Source of the DNA: an uncultured Spirochaetaceae bacterium
GTDB lineage: Bacteria; Spirochaetota; Spirochaetia; Treponematales; Treponemataceae
Length of the DNA stretch: 42,855 nt
Assembly (NCBI GenBank): GCA_902783155.1
Contig: CACZPR010000001.1
Location: 1-42,855, forward strand
Reading direction: 5' to 3'
Shown here in pieces: positions 7,350-15,991 of this stretch (position 1 is its first letter; every line of letters begins with the position of its first letter). The position numbers and the translations under genes were made by a program. The notes beneath the pieces were generated by a model. It saw nothing but the letters and a program-made list of their open reading frames with translations. It made no database searches and was not told the DNA's origin.

Positions 7350-10232
7350 ATGGCTAAGACCAAATATGTTTATTTCTTTGGTAACGGTGACGCAGAAGGA
7401 AACGAAACCATGCGTCCTATCCTCGGAGGAAAGGGAGCCAACCTCGCTGAAATGGCAAAGGCACCTTTGAGTCTTCCTGTTCCACCTGGATTCACAATCT
7501 CTATTGACGTTTGTCAGGAATACTACAAGCTCGGAAGAAAGTATCCGGCTGGACTTGATGCAGACGTTTCAAAGTATCTTGCAAAGCTTGAAAAGACAAT
7601 CGGAAAAAAACTGGGCGATGCAAAGGATCCTCTTCTTGTTTCCGTCCGCTCAGGTGCAGCAGAATCAATGCCTGGTATGATGGACACAATCCTTAACCTG
7701 GGTCTCAACGATCAGTCAGTTCTTGGTCTTGCAGAAAAGACAAACAACGAGCGTTTTGCATGGGACGCATACCGCCGCTTCATCCAGATGTACGGAAACG
7801 TTGCGATGGGTGTTGACCACGACAAGTTTGAGGAAATCATCGACAAAGTAAAGGCAAAGCGCGGAATCAAACAGGATACAGAGCTTACCACAGAAGAACT
7901 CCAGGAAATCGTAAAGAACTACAAAGCAATGTACAAGAAGGAAAAGGGCGAAGATTTCCCACAGGATCCAAAAGTCCAGATGTGGGGAGCTATCGGAGCT
8001 GTTTTCGGTTCTTGGATGAACCCACGCGCAATCACATACCGCAAGCTCAACAACATTGACGAAAGAGTAATCAAGGGAACAGCCGTTACAGTTATGGCAA
8101 TGGTCTTCGGAAACAAGGGAGACACATCCGGAACTGGCGTTTGCTTCTCTCGCGATCCTTCAACTGGTGAAAATGTTTTCATGGGCGAATATCTTATGAA
8201 CGCTCAGGGAGAAGATGTTGTTGCCGGTATCCGCACACCACAGAAGCTCGCACAGCTTGAAGAAACGAATCCAAAAATCTATTCAGAACTTTGCAAAATC
8301 CGCAACCGTCTTGAAAAGCACTATCACGACATGCAGGATATGGAGTTCACCGTTGAGGAAGGAAAGCTCTACATGCTCCAGTGCCGCAACGGAAAACGCA
8401 CAGGACCAGCTGCAGTCCGCATGGCTGTTGAAATGGTCGCTGAAAAACTCATCACAAAGGAGCAGGCTCTTCTCCGCGTAAAGCCAGACCAGCTTGATCA
8501 GCTCCTCCACCCGCAGTTTGATGCAAAGGCTCTCAAGGCTTCTACACCAATCGCATCCGCACTCAACGCTTCTCCGGGAGCTGGCGCAGGACAGATTGTT
8601 TTCACAGCAGATGAAGCTGTCGAATGGCACAAGGCCGGAAAGAAGGTCATGCTCGTCCGCAAAGAGACATCACCGGATGACATTGCCGGAATGTATGTTG
8701 CAGAAGGAATCCTGACATCAACTGGTGGACGCACATCACACGCAGCTGTTGTTGCCCGTGGTATGGGAACTCCTTGTGTCTGTGGTTGCGAAGCCGTTAA
8801 GTTCACAGGAAAAGATGAAGTTACAATCGGAAACAAGGTATTCAAGAAGGGTGACACCATTTCTATCGACGGTTCAAGCGGAAACGTTTACGCAGGACTT
8901 ATTCCTGTAGTTCCAGCTCAGATTACCGGCGACCTTGAGACATTCCTCGGTTGGGCAGATGAAATCCGCGAGAAGTCAGTCCGCACAACAAACTCTGGAA
9001 AGAAAGTCAAGGGATTCGGAGTTCTTGCAAACGCAGAGCAGAACGAAGCACCAAAGGCTTTCGAATTCGGAGCACAGGGAATCGGTCTTTGCCGCACAGA
9101 GCACATGTTCTTTGAGGAACCAAAACTCACATCATTCCAGAAGATGATTATTTCTGAAGATACAGAAGCTCGCAAGAAGAACCTTGCAAAGATTCTTCCA
9201 TATCAGAAGAAGGACTTCGCTGGAATCATCAAGACAATGGAAGGACGCCCGGTAACAATCCGTCTCTTGGATCCACCGCTCAACGAGTTCATCCAGGCAA
9301 AGACAGAAGCCGAAGCAAAGGATCTTGCACAGAAGCTCGACATCAGCGTTGATGTAGTAAAGGCAAAGTTTGCAGAGCTTGATGAGCACAACCCGATGCT
9401 TGGACACCGTGGATGCCGCCTTGCAATCACATATCCAGAAATCTACGAAATGCAGGTTGAGGCTATCGCCCTTGCAACTGCTGAATGTGAAAAGAAGGGT
9501 CTTGCACATGACGTAAGGATTATGATTCCAAACGTAACATCAGTGAACGAACTGAAGCAGATCCGCGCACAGGCAGAAGCCATTATTGCAAAAGTAAACG
9601 AAGAGCAGGGAACAGCACTCAAGTTCCAGATTGGTTCTATGATTGAATTCCCACGTGCAGCTTGCACAGCAGACAAGATTGCTGAGTATGCAGACTTCTT
9701 CTCATTCGGAACAAACGACCTTACTCAGACAACATTCGGTTTCAGCCGCGATGACTATGGTAAGTTCATTGATTCTTACCTTGACCAGAAGGTTCTTGAT
9801 TTCGACCCATTCAAGACACTCGATCCAGACGGACCAGGTGATTTGATTGAAATCGCAGAAGCAAAGGGACGCTCAGTTAAGTCTGACCTGCACCTCGGAA
9901 TCTGTGGTGAGCATGGTGGAGACCCTGCATCTATCGAACTCTGCTACAAGCTCGGTTTGAACTATGTTTCATGTTCTCCATTCCGTGTTCCAGCCGCACG
10001 TCTTGCCGGAGCACAGGCTGTTATCAAGTCTGCACCAGCAAAGGCAACAACTGCAAAAGCCGGAGCAAAAAAGACAACTGCAAAGTCCACAACAGCAAAA
10101 AAGACTGCCGGAAGAAAACCAGCAACAGCCGCTGAAAAGAAGACAACAGCAGCAAAAAAGACTCCAGGCAGAAAGCCAGCAGCAGCAAAGAAAACAACTG
10201 CTACTACAAAAAAGAAGACAACAAAGAAATAA
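7350..10232 (+). CDS. ppdK: Pyruvate phosphate dikinase with a histone H1-like C-terminal tail
   Basis: A 960-aa enzyme interconverting pyruvate, ATP and Pi with phosphoenolpyruvate, AMP and PPi in central carbon metabolism. The N-terminal ATP-grasp domain contains GGKGANLAEM and SVRSGAAESMPGMMDT; the swivelling phosphohistidine is H464 in GGRTSHAAVVARG; the PEP-binding barrel ends with catalytic C852 in LGICGEHGGDP. The conserved core ends near residue 894. About 66 extra residues follow, made almost only of Ala, Lys, Thr and Pro with two GRKP motifs (AGRKPATA and PGRKPAAA), resembling bacterial H1-like proteins and AT-hooks. Codon use is visibly optimised, consistent with high expression. 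It has its own promoter and a strong terminator. The tail's role is unknown. Confidence 0.96.
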   Translation: MAKTKYVYFFGNGDAEGNETMRPILGGKGANLAEMAKAPLSLPVPPGFTISIDVCQEYYKLGRKYPAGLDADVSKYLAKLEKTIGKKLGDAKDPLLVSVRSGAAESMPGMMDTILNLGLNDQSVLGLAEKTNNERFAWDAYRRFIQMYGNVAMGVDHDKFEEIIDKVKAKRGIKQDTELTTEELQEIVKNYKAMYKKEKGEDFPQDPKVQMWGAIGAVFGSWMNPRAITYRKLNNIDERVIKGTAVTVMAMVFGNKGDTSGTGVCFSRDPSTGENVFMGEYLMNAQGEDVVAGIRTPQKLAQLEETNPKIYSELCKIRNRLEKHYHDMQDMEFTVEEGKLYMLQCRNGKRTGPAAVRMAVEMVAEKLITKEQALLRVKPDQLDQLLHPQFDAKALKASTPIASALNASPGAGAGQIVFTADEAVEWHKAGKKVMLVRKETSPDDIAGMYVAEGILTSTGGRTSHAAVVARGMGTPCVCGCEAVKFTGKDEVTIGNKVFKKGDTISIDGSSGNVYAGLIPVVPAQITGDLETFLGWADEIREKSVRTTNSGKKVKGFGVLANAEQNEAPKAFEFGAQGIGLCRTEHMFFEEPKLTSFQKMIISEDTEARKKNLAKILPYQKKDFAGIIKTMEGRPVTIRLLDPPLNEFIQAKTEAEAKDLAQKLDISVDVVKAKFAELDEHNPMLGHRGCRLAITYPEIYEMQVEAIALATAECEKKGLAHDVRIMIPNVTSVNELKQIRAQAEAIIAKVNEEQGTALKFQIGSMIEFPRAACTADKIAEYADFFSFGTNDLTQTTFGFSRDDYGKFIDSYLDQKVLDFDPFKTLDPDGPGDLIEIAEAKGRSVKSDLHLGICGEHGGDPASIELCYKLGLNYVSCSPFRVPAARLAGAQAVIKSAPAKATTAKAGAKKTTAKSTTAKKTAGRKPATAAEKKTTAAKKTPGRKPAAAKKTTATTKKKTTKK

Positions 10233-10276
10233 GATAGCAGAAAATCTGCACACTGATTTCTAAAATTAGTTTTCTA

Positions 10277-10310
10277 AATCCCTCGGAAGAAATTCCGGGG
10301 GATTTTTTTG
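10277..10310 (+). terminator. Rho-independent terminator of ppdK
   Basis: A 12-bp stem AATCCCTCGGAA (10277-10288) with TTCCGGGGGATT (10293-10304), one wobble pair, GAAA tetraloop, followed by a T run. Confidence 0.9.
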
Positions 10311-10423
10311 TCCTTGCTGTCCCCTAAAATCTGTTACCATAAAAATTAAAATTTTCTAGAATTTTCAATCTTTTTTCTAAACAAAATTGACTTTATGGGT
10401 TATAATTTTAGCATAGAAATAGT

Positions 10424-10437
10424 TTTTGGAACCAAAA
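10424..10437. promoter_or_regulatory. Candidate operator in front of the MocR-like gene
   Basis: Inverted repeat TTTTGG-AA-CCAAAA lies about 18 nt downstream of a TATAAT (10401-10406) and 25 nt before the ATG at 10463. It is well placed for autoregulation by the GntR-type protein, but this is inferred from position only. Confidence 0.4.
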
Positions 10438-10462
10438 TGGAATACAAAAAGGAGAGCCGTCT

Positions 10463-11800
10463 ATGAACACTATCAGTTTTACTCTTGAGACAGACAGCAA
10501 AATAAGATTGTACCATCAGCTTTACGAAAAAATTGCAGAGCTGATAAAAAACGGTTCCTATCCCAAAAACACAAAGCTGCCTTCAATCCGCACAATTTCC
10601 GAAAAACTGTATGTCAGCAAAAACACGGTAACAAAAGCTTACGAACTGCTTGAAAAAAATCATTTCATATATTCGGAACAGAAGCGCGGATATTTTGTAA
10701 TGGATTTGTCAAAATCTGTACCCATCCAAACAGCTCCCGAGCCAGAAAAAACACCCCAGCCCGACGACGACATTCCGACCGTTGAATCAATAATACGGCA
10801 AAGGATGAAAAATCAGGAAGACGGGGTGCCGGAACCATCCGATGCGGACGAAAAACCAAAACCAAAAAAATCTGCAAAAAAAACGGCAGACTACAATCCA
10901 AAACCAAAGAAAACAAAATCTGTCACCATACAGACAGCAACAGATTCTGTACCCATAAAACAAAATCAAGAGCCAGCAAAACCGTCCTCAGTTGAAGAGC
11001 GGCTCGCGGAGTGCTACCGTTCTGTACTTCTCCAGCAAACCGCAAAACTACAGGAAGACGCAAATCCGTTTGGAGAACTGTGCCTAAAAAAAGCCATCGT
11101 CAAATTCCTAAACTCATGTCTCGGCATAAAATGCGATGAAAATCTGGTGGTAATCGGCTCAAGCAAGGACTCCCTTCTTTCGGCAATCCTCCAGCTGCAG
11201 TCATTGAACACGCCATACATCAAGTCGCAGGGGGTCGGGCTCTTGCGTCTGGCAAATCAATTTACGACAGGCTCCCTTACAACGGTCAAAGCAATTGCTG
11301 CGGTCGCCGAGGACACTGATTTGCCCACAAAAAAAATCTTTGCGGCGGCTGGTCTTCCGGTAAAAGAGGTTCCCGTAAATGAATTCGGGCTGGACTCAAA
11401 TTTTGTGATAACATCCGGAGCGACTTCCGTTTTTACAATCCCCGGCGACAGTCCTGAATTTTCTGTCAGCGACCCGAAAGAGCATTACAAAATCATTTTG
11501 GACTGGGCAAGCCAGGCATCGTACAGATATATCATCGAATATGACACAGAAAATTCTTCGGTGCAGGATTTGTTGACCCGCTTCAAAAGTCTGGATTCCA
11601 TGGACAAAGTTATCTACATCAACAGTTTTGAAAATCTTCTGCCACTTGGATTAAAAACTTCGTTTGCGGTTCTGCCCAAAAACATTTTTGCTGATTTCCA
11701 ACAAAAATACGACAACCTGACCTGTCCTGTTTCTCTTTTGGAACAGCTGGTTCTCACCGAATTTATAGATAAGAATTATCTAAGCGACTACCTAAGTTAA
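10463..11800 (+). CDS. MocR-type GntR regulator with a degenerate aminotransferase domain
   Basis: A 445-aa protein. Residues about 8-75 are a GntR winged helix (YHQLYEKIAELIKNG, KLPSIRTISEKLYVSKNTV). A roughly 100-residue Pro/Lys/Glu-rich linker follows, with Lys-rich patches such as KPKPKKSAKK. The C-terminal half resembles a fold-type I aminotransferase, as in MocR/PdxR proteins. However, the segment that should carry the PLP-binding lysine reads VIYINSFENLLPLGLK where MocR proteins have FSKxLxPGL, so the lysine is missing. The domain also stops early, after EFIDKNYLSDYLS, without the usual last 80 or so residues. It may sense something other than PLP or act by DNA binding alone. GGAGAG precedes the ATG; the aldehyde dehydrogenase gene follows by 9 nt. 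Confidence 0.8.
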   Translation: MNTISFTLETDSKIRLYHQLYEKIAELIKNGSYPKNTKLPSIRTISEKLYVSKNTVTKAYELLEKNHFIYSEQKRGYFVMDLSKSVPIQTAPEPEKTPQPDDDIPTVESIIRQRMKNQEDGVPEPSDADEKPKPKKSAKKTADYNPKPKKTKSVTIQTATDSVPIKQNQEPAKPSSVEERLAECYRSVLLQQTAKLQEDANPFGELCLKKAIVKFLNSCLGIKCDENLVVIGSSKDSLLSAILQLQSLNTPYIKSQGVGLLRLANQFTTGSLTTVKAIAAVAEDTDLPTKKIFAAAGLPVKEVPVNEFGLDSNFVITSGATSVFTIPGDSPEFSVSDPKEHYKIILDWASQASYRYIIEYDTENSSVQDLLTRFKSLDSMDKVIYINSFENLLPLGLKTSFAVLPKNIFADFQQKYDNLTCPVSLLEQLVLTEFIDKNYLSDYLS

Positions 11801-11809
11801 GGACTGTTT

Positions 11810-13252
11810 ATGGCAAAGAAAACTGAAAAGAAAGCCGAGACTTCGGACCTCCCCGAAATGGAAGTGCAGACAGAGCAGCTGAAAGATTTAATCCATTCGC
11901 AGATTCAGGCACAGAAAGATTTTTTCAGAACCAACGCAACAAAACCCATAAAATGGAGGCTTTCAAAACTCAAGTCCCTGTACGCTTCGGTTAAAAATCA
12001 CGAAAAAGAGATTGCGCAGGCGCTCAACACAGATTTGGCGAAATCTGAATTTGAAGCATACGTGACCGAAGAAGGCTTTGTCCTCCACGAGATTTCTCTG
12101 GTAAAAAAGAACCTTAAAAAATGGGCAAAAATCAAAAAAATCCATGACGGTGTTCTGGCTGGCCCCGCAAAAAGCCGAATCATGCCGGAACCTTATGGGA
12201 CAGTTTTGATTATTGCGCCGTGGAACTATCCGTTTTTGCTTACACTGCAGCCGCTTGTGTCCGCAATTGCAAGCGGGAATACCGCCGTCGTCAAATGTTC
12301 GGAGCTGAGTCCCGCCACAAACAAAGTTGTAGAGGAAATTATCAAGGAAGTTTTTGAACCGGAGCATGTCCTTTACGTGGAGCCGGGCTATATGCAGACC
12401 GAAATTCTTTCGCACGAGCATTTTGATTTTATCTTCTTTACCGGAAGCCCCAAAGTTGGGAAGCTTGTCATGGAGAATGCCGCAAAGTTTTTGACCCCGG
12501 TTTGTCTGGAGCTTGGCGGGAAAAGTCCCTGTATAATAGAAGAAAATGCAAATATTGCAATGGCCGCACGGAGAATTGTCTGGGGAAAGCTGATGAACGC
12601 CGGACAGACCTGTGTTGCCCCTGACTATGTTCTTGTTGAAAAATCTGTGAAGGACAGTTTTATAAAATCCGTCCACGAGGAAATTGAAAATCTGTATGGT
12701 GACAATGTTCTGGCAAATCCTGAATATCCGAAAATCATAAGTTCGCGGCACTTTACAAGGCTTTTTTCCATGGTTCCGGAAGCAAAAGTCGATACCTCCA
12801 CAAACAAGATTTCCCCAACAATTTTGGATTTGGGAGATTTGAACGGCGTTGAGGCCCTGAATCATCCGACAATGAAGGAAGAAATTTTTGGTCCCCTGCT
12901 GCCTGTCCTCACTTATGAGAATCTTGACGATGCAATGGATTTTGTTGCCACACGTCCCACTCCGCTGGCTCTGTACCTGTTCAGCAAAAACAAAAGGGTA
13001 CAGAAAAAAGTGTTCGGGTCCCTCAGATTCGGAGGCGGCTGCATAAACGATGTAATCAGTCACCTTTCGGCAAACGGTCTTCCTTTCGGTGGATTTGGTG
13101 AAAGCGGTATGGGAAACTACCACGGCGAATATGGATTTAAGACTTTCTCCCATTATAAATCTGTCCTCATTCAACATCCGAGCAAGGATTCAAAGTACAG
13201 ATACAATTCGCACGGAAAATATCTGAATTTGATAAAAAAGTTTCTAAAATAG
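11810..13252 (+). CDS. Aldehyde dehydrogenase, class 3 type
   Basis: A 480-aa NAD(P)+-dependent aldehyde dehydrogenase of the ALDH3 / fatty-aldehyde type. The cofactor-binding start is IIAPWNYPF; the catalytic Glu lies in LELGGKSPC and the catalytic Cys in NAGQTCVAPDYV; the C-terminus carries LPFGGFGESGMGNYHG, typical of class 3. The N-terminus has a Lys/Glu-rich extension before the domain. The ATG is 9 nt behind the MocR-like gene with AAGGA as Shine-Dalgarno, so the two form an operon and the regulator may respond to an aldehyde or its product (inference). The substrate is probably a medium- or long-chain aldehyde. I see no C-terminal membrane anchor. Confidence 0.93.
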   Translation: MAKKTEKKAETSDLPEMEVQTEQLKDLIHSQIQAQKDFFRTNATKPIKWRLSKLKSLYASVKNHEKEIAQALNTDLAKSEFEAYVTEEGFVLHEISLVKKNLKKWAKIKKIHDGVLAGPAKSRIMPEPYGTVLIIAPWNYPFLLTLQPLVSAIASGNTAVVKCSELSPATNKVVEEIIKEVFEPEHVLYVEPGYMQTEILSHEHFDFIFFTGSPKVGKLVMENAAKFLTPVCLELGGKSPCIIEENANIAMAARRIVWGKLMNAGQTCVAPDYVLVEKSVKDSFIKSVHEEIENLYGDNVLANPEYPKIISSRHFTRLFSMVPEAKVDTSTNKISPTILDLGDLNGVEALNHPTMKEEIFGPLLPVLTYENLDDAMDFVATRPTPLALYLFSKNKRVQKKVFGSLRFGGGCINDVISHLSANGLPFGGFGESGMGNYHGEYGFKTFSHYKSVLIQHPSKDSKYRYNSHGKYLNLIKKFLK

Positions 13253-13300
13253 AGATTTTGGAGATTTTTACCCTGTTTTTTGGGCAAAATGGATGGCAAG

Positions 13301-13354
13301 GGACTAACTAGCGGTAGTTATTATTAAAAAAATTAATATAACCATCGTTAGTCG
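13301..13354. repeat. Imperfect inverted repeat between convergent genes
   Basis: GACTAAC near 13302-13308 pairs with GTTAGTC near 13348-13354, with further imperfect pairing (GGTAGTTATT against AATATAACC) around an A/T-rich centre. It lies between the convergent aldehyde dehydrogenase and radical SAM genes. It is not GC-rich, so it is only a weak candidate for a bidirectional terminator. Confidence 0.35.
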
Positions 13355-13406
13355 AGAATTTTCGCACACCGCTTGCAAAAGTTAAATGGCATTTTGAGAG
13401 CAGTTC

Positions 13407-14267
13407 CTAAAACAACTCCAGCTGCAAAGATTTTTCCGGGAAATCTTCAATCCATTTGAAAACAGAATCCACGCCGAGCATTATATTATTTTTTTTACAG
13501 ATTTCAGAGAGATGCAACATTAGGCGATTTGTGTCAGGACTTGAACATTCATATTGATTTCCAAAACTTTTTATGTACCGATTTTTCAGCCCGGGGAAAT
13601 GTTTGTCCAGGGCGGCATAAAAATATTCGCGGTTTCCCTCTCGCAAAGTAAGCCCCATTCCAAAACAGATTACCGCCTTGACTCCCGCACGAACACAAAA
13701 GTCCATAATTCCTTCAACATTTTCAAGCGTGTCATTGATAAACGGAAGAATCGGGCTGAACCAAACCACAGTCGGAATTCCCTCGTCACGAAAACGACAC
13801 AAAACTTCAAAACGACGGTTGGACGTACACACACCCGGCTCAATTATTTTGCAAAGAGCATCGTCATAAGTTGTAAGCGTCATCTGCAAAACTGATTTTG
13901 ACTTACGGTTTATGCGCGAAAAAATATCGATGTCCCGCAAGACCAAATCCGATTTTGTAATAACGGTCGCACCAAAATCGTGACGCTCGATTATTTCAAG
14001 ACAACGCCGCATGATGCGCAAATCTTTTTCCAGCGGAATATAAGGGTCACACATGGAGCCAGTCCCAATCATACAGCGTTTTCGTTTTTTGCGCAGAGCC
14101 TCGTCCAAAAGTTCCGGCGCATTTTGTTTCACTTCAATATCCTCAAACGCATGCGTAAATTGATAGCACCGACTCCGCGAATCACAATAAATGCAGCCAT
14201 GCAAACACCCGCGATAAATATTCATGCTGCGCGGAGTAAGAATAGATTTTGCGTTTATAAAATGCAT
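13407..14267 (-). CDS. Radical SAM protein of the SPL/Rv2578c-like family
   Basis: A 286-aa radical SAM enzyme. The iron-sulfur motif is CLHGCIYCDSRS (C-x3-C-x2-C, about residues 21-28), preceded by NIYRGC, as in spore photoproduct lyase-like (SPL family) proteins. MIGTGSMCDPYIPLE and VITKSDLVLRDIDIF are also typical of this group. The reaction is unknown; members are often annotated as DNA-repair photolyases without proof. ATG 14267 has AGGAG at good spacing. Its promoter carries three direct repeats spaced about two helical turns apart, so expression is probably tightly controlled. It is monocistronic. Confidence 0.85.
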   Translation of the reverse strand: MHFINAKSILTPRSMNIYRGCLHGCIYCDSRSRCYQFTHAFEDIEVKQNAPELLDEALRKKRKRCMIGTGSMCDPYIPLEKDLRIMRRCLEIIERHDFGATVITKSDLVLRDIDIFSRINRKSKSVLQMTLTTYDDALCKIIEPGVCTSNRRFEVLCRFRDEGIPTVVWFSPILPFINDTLENVEGIMDFCVRAGVKAVICFGMGLTLREGNREYFYAALDKHFPGLKNRYIKSFGNQYECSSPDTNRLMLHLSEICKKNNIMLGVDSVFKWIEDFPEKSLQLELF

Positions 14268-14298
14268 GGAACAGCTCCTATTTATTTGACAATTCTAA

Positions 14299-14327
14299 AT
14301 TTTATCGTACCAAATAAAGCAAGTCAA
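14299..14327 (-). promoter_or_regulatory. Promoter of the radical SAM gene
   Basis: On the minus strand -35 TTGACT (14322-14327), 17-nt spacer, -10 TAAAAT (14299-14304). The spacer contains one copy of the iterated site described separately. Confidence 0.75.
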
Positions 14328-14361
14328 CGTACCAAATAAAATCGGCATCGTACCAGATAAA
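14306..14361 (-). promoter_or_regulatory. Three iterated operator-like sites
   Basis: Three direct repeats of CGTACCAAATAAA (plus strand): 14306-14318, 14328-14340 (identical) and 14349-14361 (one change). Their starts are 22 and 21 bp apart, two helical turns, so a bound protein would lie on one DNA face. The first sits between -35 and -10 and the others upstream of -35, an arrangement expected of a repressor. The regulator is unknown. Confidence 0.7.
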
Positions 14362-14386
14362 AAACTACCCGTTCAGATTGTAAAAC

Positions 14387-15127
14387 CTATTCTTCCATTC
14401 CCCATAATTTATGCGGATTCTTTTTCAACTCATTTTCATAAATCGAGACCACAGACCAGATGTCAAAAAACATTGTCCTGCATTTTCCGATTTGCATTTC
14501 CTTAATCAGATTTTTTTCGTAAGCCATTTTTTGGATTGTGTACCATGCTTTTACAGGCGGATGTCCGGCTTCAATAAACCATTTTTCCGGCGGATAGATT
14601 CTGTTGATTTCTTCACTTGGCTCAAACTGTTTGTTAATGTCCGCAGGTGTAATTGATTCAACATAGTGCATGGCAGTCAGTTTATAAATGTCCACGCCAA
14701 ATAAAAGGGCTTTTCCTCCATTGTGGATTGGATAGTCAAGTCCACCTGTCACTGCTTCCATTCCATGTTTTCCCCAACCCGACGTACTGATTGTATCACG
14801 ACCACAAAAAGTGTCCGGCAATTTTCTAAATGTGTCCGCAACAATTCCCATTGCAGTTTTTTCGGCATCTGCAGGAAGCACTTTGATTTTAACACTTATG
14901 CCAAGTTTTTTATCTTCATCCGTAAGTTCCATTTCTCTGCTGAGTCGCAGCGCCGGCATAAAAATGCTTCCCTCGTCCGTCACCAATTCTTTGAGAGTGT
15001 CTATCAAAGTCATGGCTCCGCCTTCAAGTGTGCCGAAACTTTTTAAGGATGAATGAACTTCAAGCGTCATGCCTTTTTCTATTCCAAGATTTATGAGCGC
15101 GTTTTTTAATTCTTCTTTCGTCACCAT
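14387..15127 (-). CDS. AAC(3)-family N-acetyltransferase-like protein
   Basis: A 246-aa member of the Antibiotic_NAT (aminoglycoside 3-N-acetyltransferase-like) family. Typical features are LEVHSSLKSFGTLEGGAMTLIDTL near the N-terminus, GSIFMPAL, GMEAVTGGLDYPIHNGG, and the acetyl-CoA/active-site region LFGVDIYKLTAMHYVES, with the His near residue 153. The start is 1 nt after the stop of the metallo-hydrolase gene, with GGAAGGG inside that gene's end, so the two are translationally coupled. Many chromosomal members of this family do not confer resistance, so I do not call a resistance gene. A second, more typical member lies at 19246-20034. Confidence 0.83.
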   Translation of the reverse strand: MVTKEELKNALINLGIEKGMTLEVHSSLKSFGTLEGGAMTLIDTLKELVTDEGSIFMPALRLSREMELTDEDKKLGISVKIKVLPADAEKTAMGIVADTFRKLPDTFCGRDTISTSGWGKHGMEAVTGGLDYPIHNGGKALLFGVDIYKLTAMHYVESITPADINKQFEPSEEINRIYPPEKWFIEAGHPPVKAWYTIQKMAYEKNLIKEMQIGKCRTMFFDIWSVVSIYENELKKNPHKLWGMEE

Positions 15128-15128
15128 T

Positions 15129-15899
15129 TTATTCCCTTCCAGGCGTATAACAAATCACGCTATGAATCTGGCTGTAATGTTTTCCGTCCTCAAGTTTAAA
15201 ATGATGCTGACGGCCAATTCCACCGAACCATTGATAAGGCTCATCGTTTTCGGTTTTGCCTTCGCTGATTTCCAACGCACCTTGTCTCAGACATCGCAAC
15301 AAAGAAATGTCATCAAAATCACGCGCGTGGCCATGAAGAATATAATCCGCCTCTTTTTCAAGAAACATGATTCTATCAATATTTTCTACAAGCTCACTCA
15401 TTTTGGGGCAACCGTCAAGCTGCATCCAAAGATGGTGGTTGATTGCATCGCCCGAAAACAAAATCCGTTCCTCTTTTAATAGAAGAATAATGCTTCCTTT
15501 TGAGTGACCCGGAAGATTGTACACATGAAGAGTCTTTCCACCCAAATCAATTATGTCACCTTCATTGATTGCCTTGAACAGCGGCATTTTTTTTGAATCG
15601 GATAGAAAGTTGGGGTCATTTACAAAAGTTGCCGCAAGTTCAAAATCAGCAGGATTCATATACGCTTCGTCAAAATAGACGTTACCCAAAATATGGTCGG
15701 GGTGTCCATGCGTGTTGATTACGACAAGCGGTTTATCGGTAATCTCACGCACGGCTTTGTGCAAATCATTGTATCCATTCATCGTGTCGATTACAGCGGC
15801 TTTTTTTTCGCCAACAACAAGATATCCGGTGGACTCGTGCGCCTCATCCATAAGACAAAGATTCGGTCTTAGCTGTTTTATAAATAATTCTTTTTCCAT
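15129..15899 (-). CDS. MBL-fold metallo-hydrolase
   Basis: A 256-aa metallo-beta-lactamase-fold hydrolase. The metal motif is INTHGHPDHILGN (HxHxDH), followed by the metal His in LPGHSKGSI and Asp in LFSGDAIN; another His is in ILHGHARDF. No signal peptide, so it is cytosolic. ATG 15899 has AGGGGA at good spacing; a TTG 15 nt upstream is less likely. The gene is divergent from marR, and a 17-bp palindrome (15939-15955) overlaps its -35. The substrate is unknown; glyoxalase II-like, lactonase or phosphodiesterase activity are all possible for this fold. Confidence 0.88.
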   Translation of the reverse strand: MEKELFIKQLRPNLCLMDEAHESTGYLVVGEKKAAVIDTMNGYNDLHKAVREITDKPLVVINTHGHPDHILGNVYFDEAYMNPADFELAATFVNDPNFLSDSKKMPLFKAINEGDIIDLGGKTLHVYNLPGHSKGSIILLLKEERILFSGDAINHHLWMQLDGCPKMSELVENIDRIMFLEKEADYILHGHARDFDDISLLRCLRQGALEISEGKTENDEPYQWFGGIGRQHHFKLEDGKHYSQIHSVICYTPGRE

Positions 15900-15915
15900 A
15901 TTTTCCCCTTCCAAC

Positions 15916-15944
15916 AGTATTTTCTAAAAACAAAAATATTTCAA
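15916..15944 (-). promoter_or_regulatory. Promoter of the MBL-AAC(3) operon
   Basis: On the minus strand -35 TTGAAA (15939-15944), 17-nt spacer, -10 AATACT (15916-15921). The -35 lies inside the palindrome TTTCAAG-TTG-CTTGAAA. Confidence 0.55.
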
Positions 15945-15955
15945 GTTGCTTGAAA
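15939..15955. promoter_or_regulatory. Palindrome between divergent MBL and MarR genes
   Basis: TTTCAAG-TTG-CTTGAAA, 7-bp perfect arms. It overlaps the -35 of the leftward promoter and lies just upstream of the marR -35 (15963). A candidate operator; the binding protein is not known. Confidence 0.5.
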
Positions 15956-15962
15956 AAAAATA

Positions 15963-15991
15963 TTGACAACAACAGAATTATGCAATATATT
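15963..15991 (+). promoter_or_regulatory. Promoter of the MarR-flavodoxin operon, probably leaderless
   Basis: TTGACA (15963-15968), 17-nt spacer, TATATT (15986-15991), then 6 nt to the ATG at 15998. Near-consensus hexamers with no Shine-Dalgarno sequence. Confidence 0.75.

Noticed and set aside
11963-13177. Long 404-aa minus-strand open frame opposite the aldehyde dehydrogenase
   Set aside because: It is antisense to a clear ALDH gene, has no recognisable domain and no start context; a shadow frame.
13301-13354. Inverted repeat with GACTAAC/GTTAGTC as another TetR operator
   Set aside because: The arms are in the opposite order (CTAAC first, GTTAG second), about 40 bp apart, and lie between convergent genes, not at a promoter.
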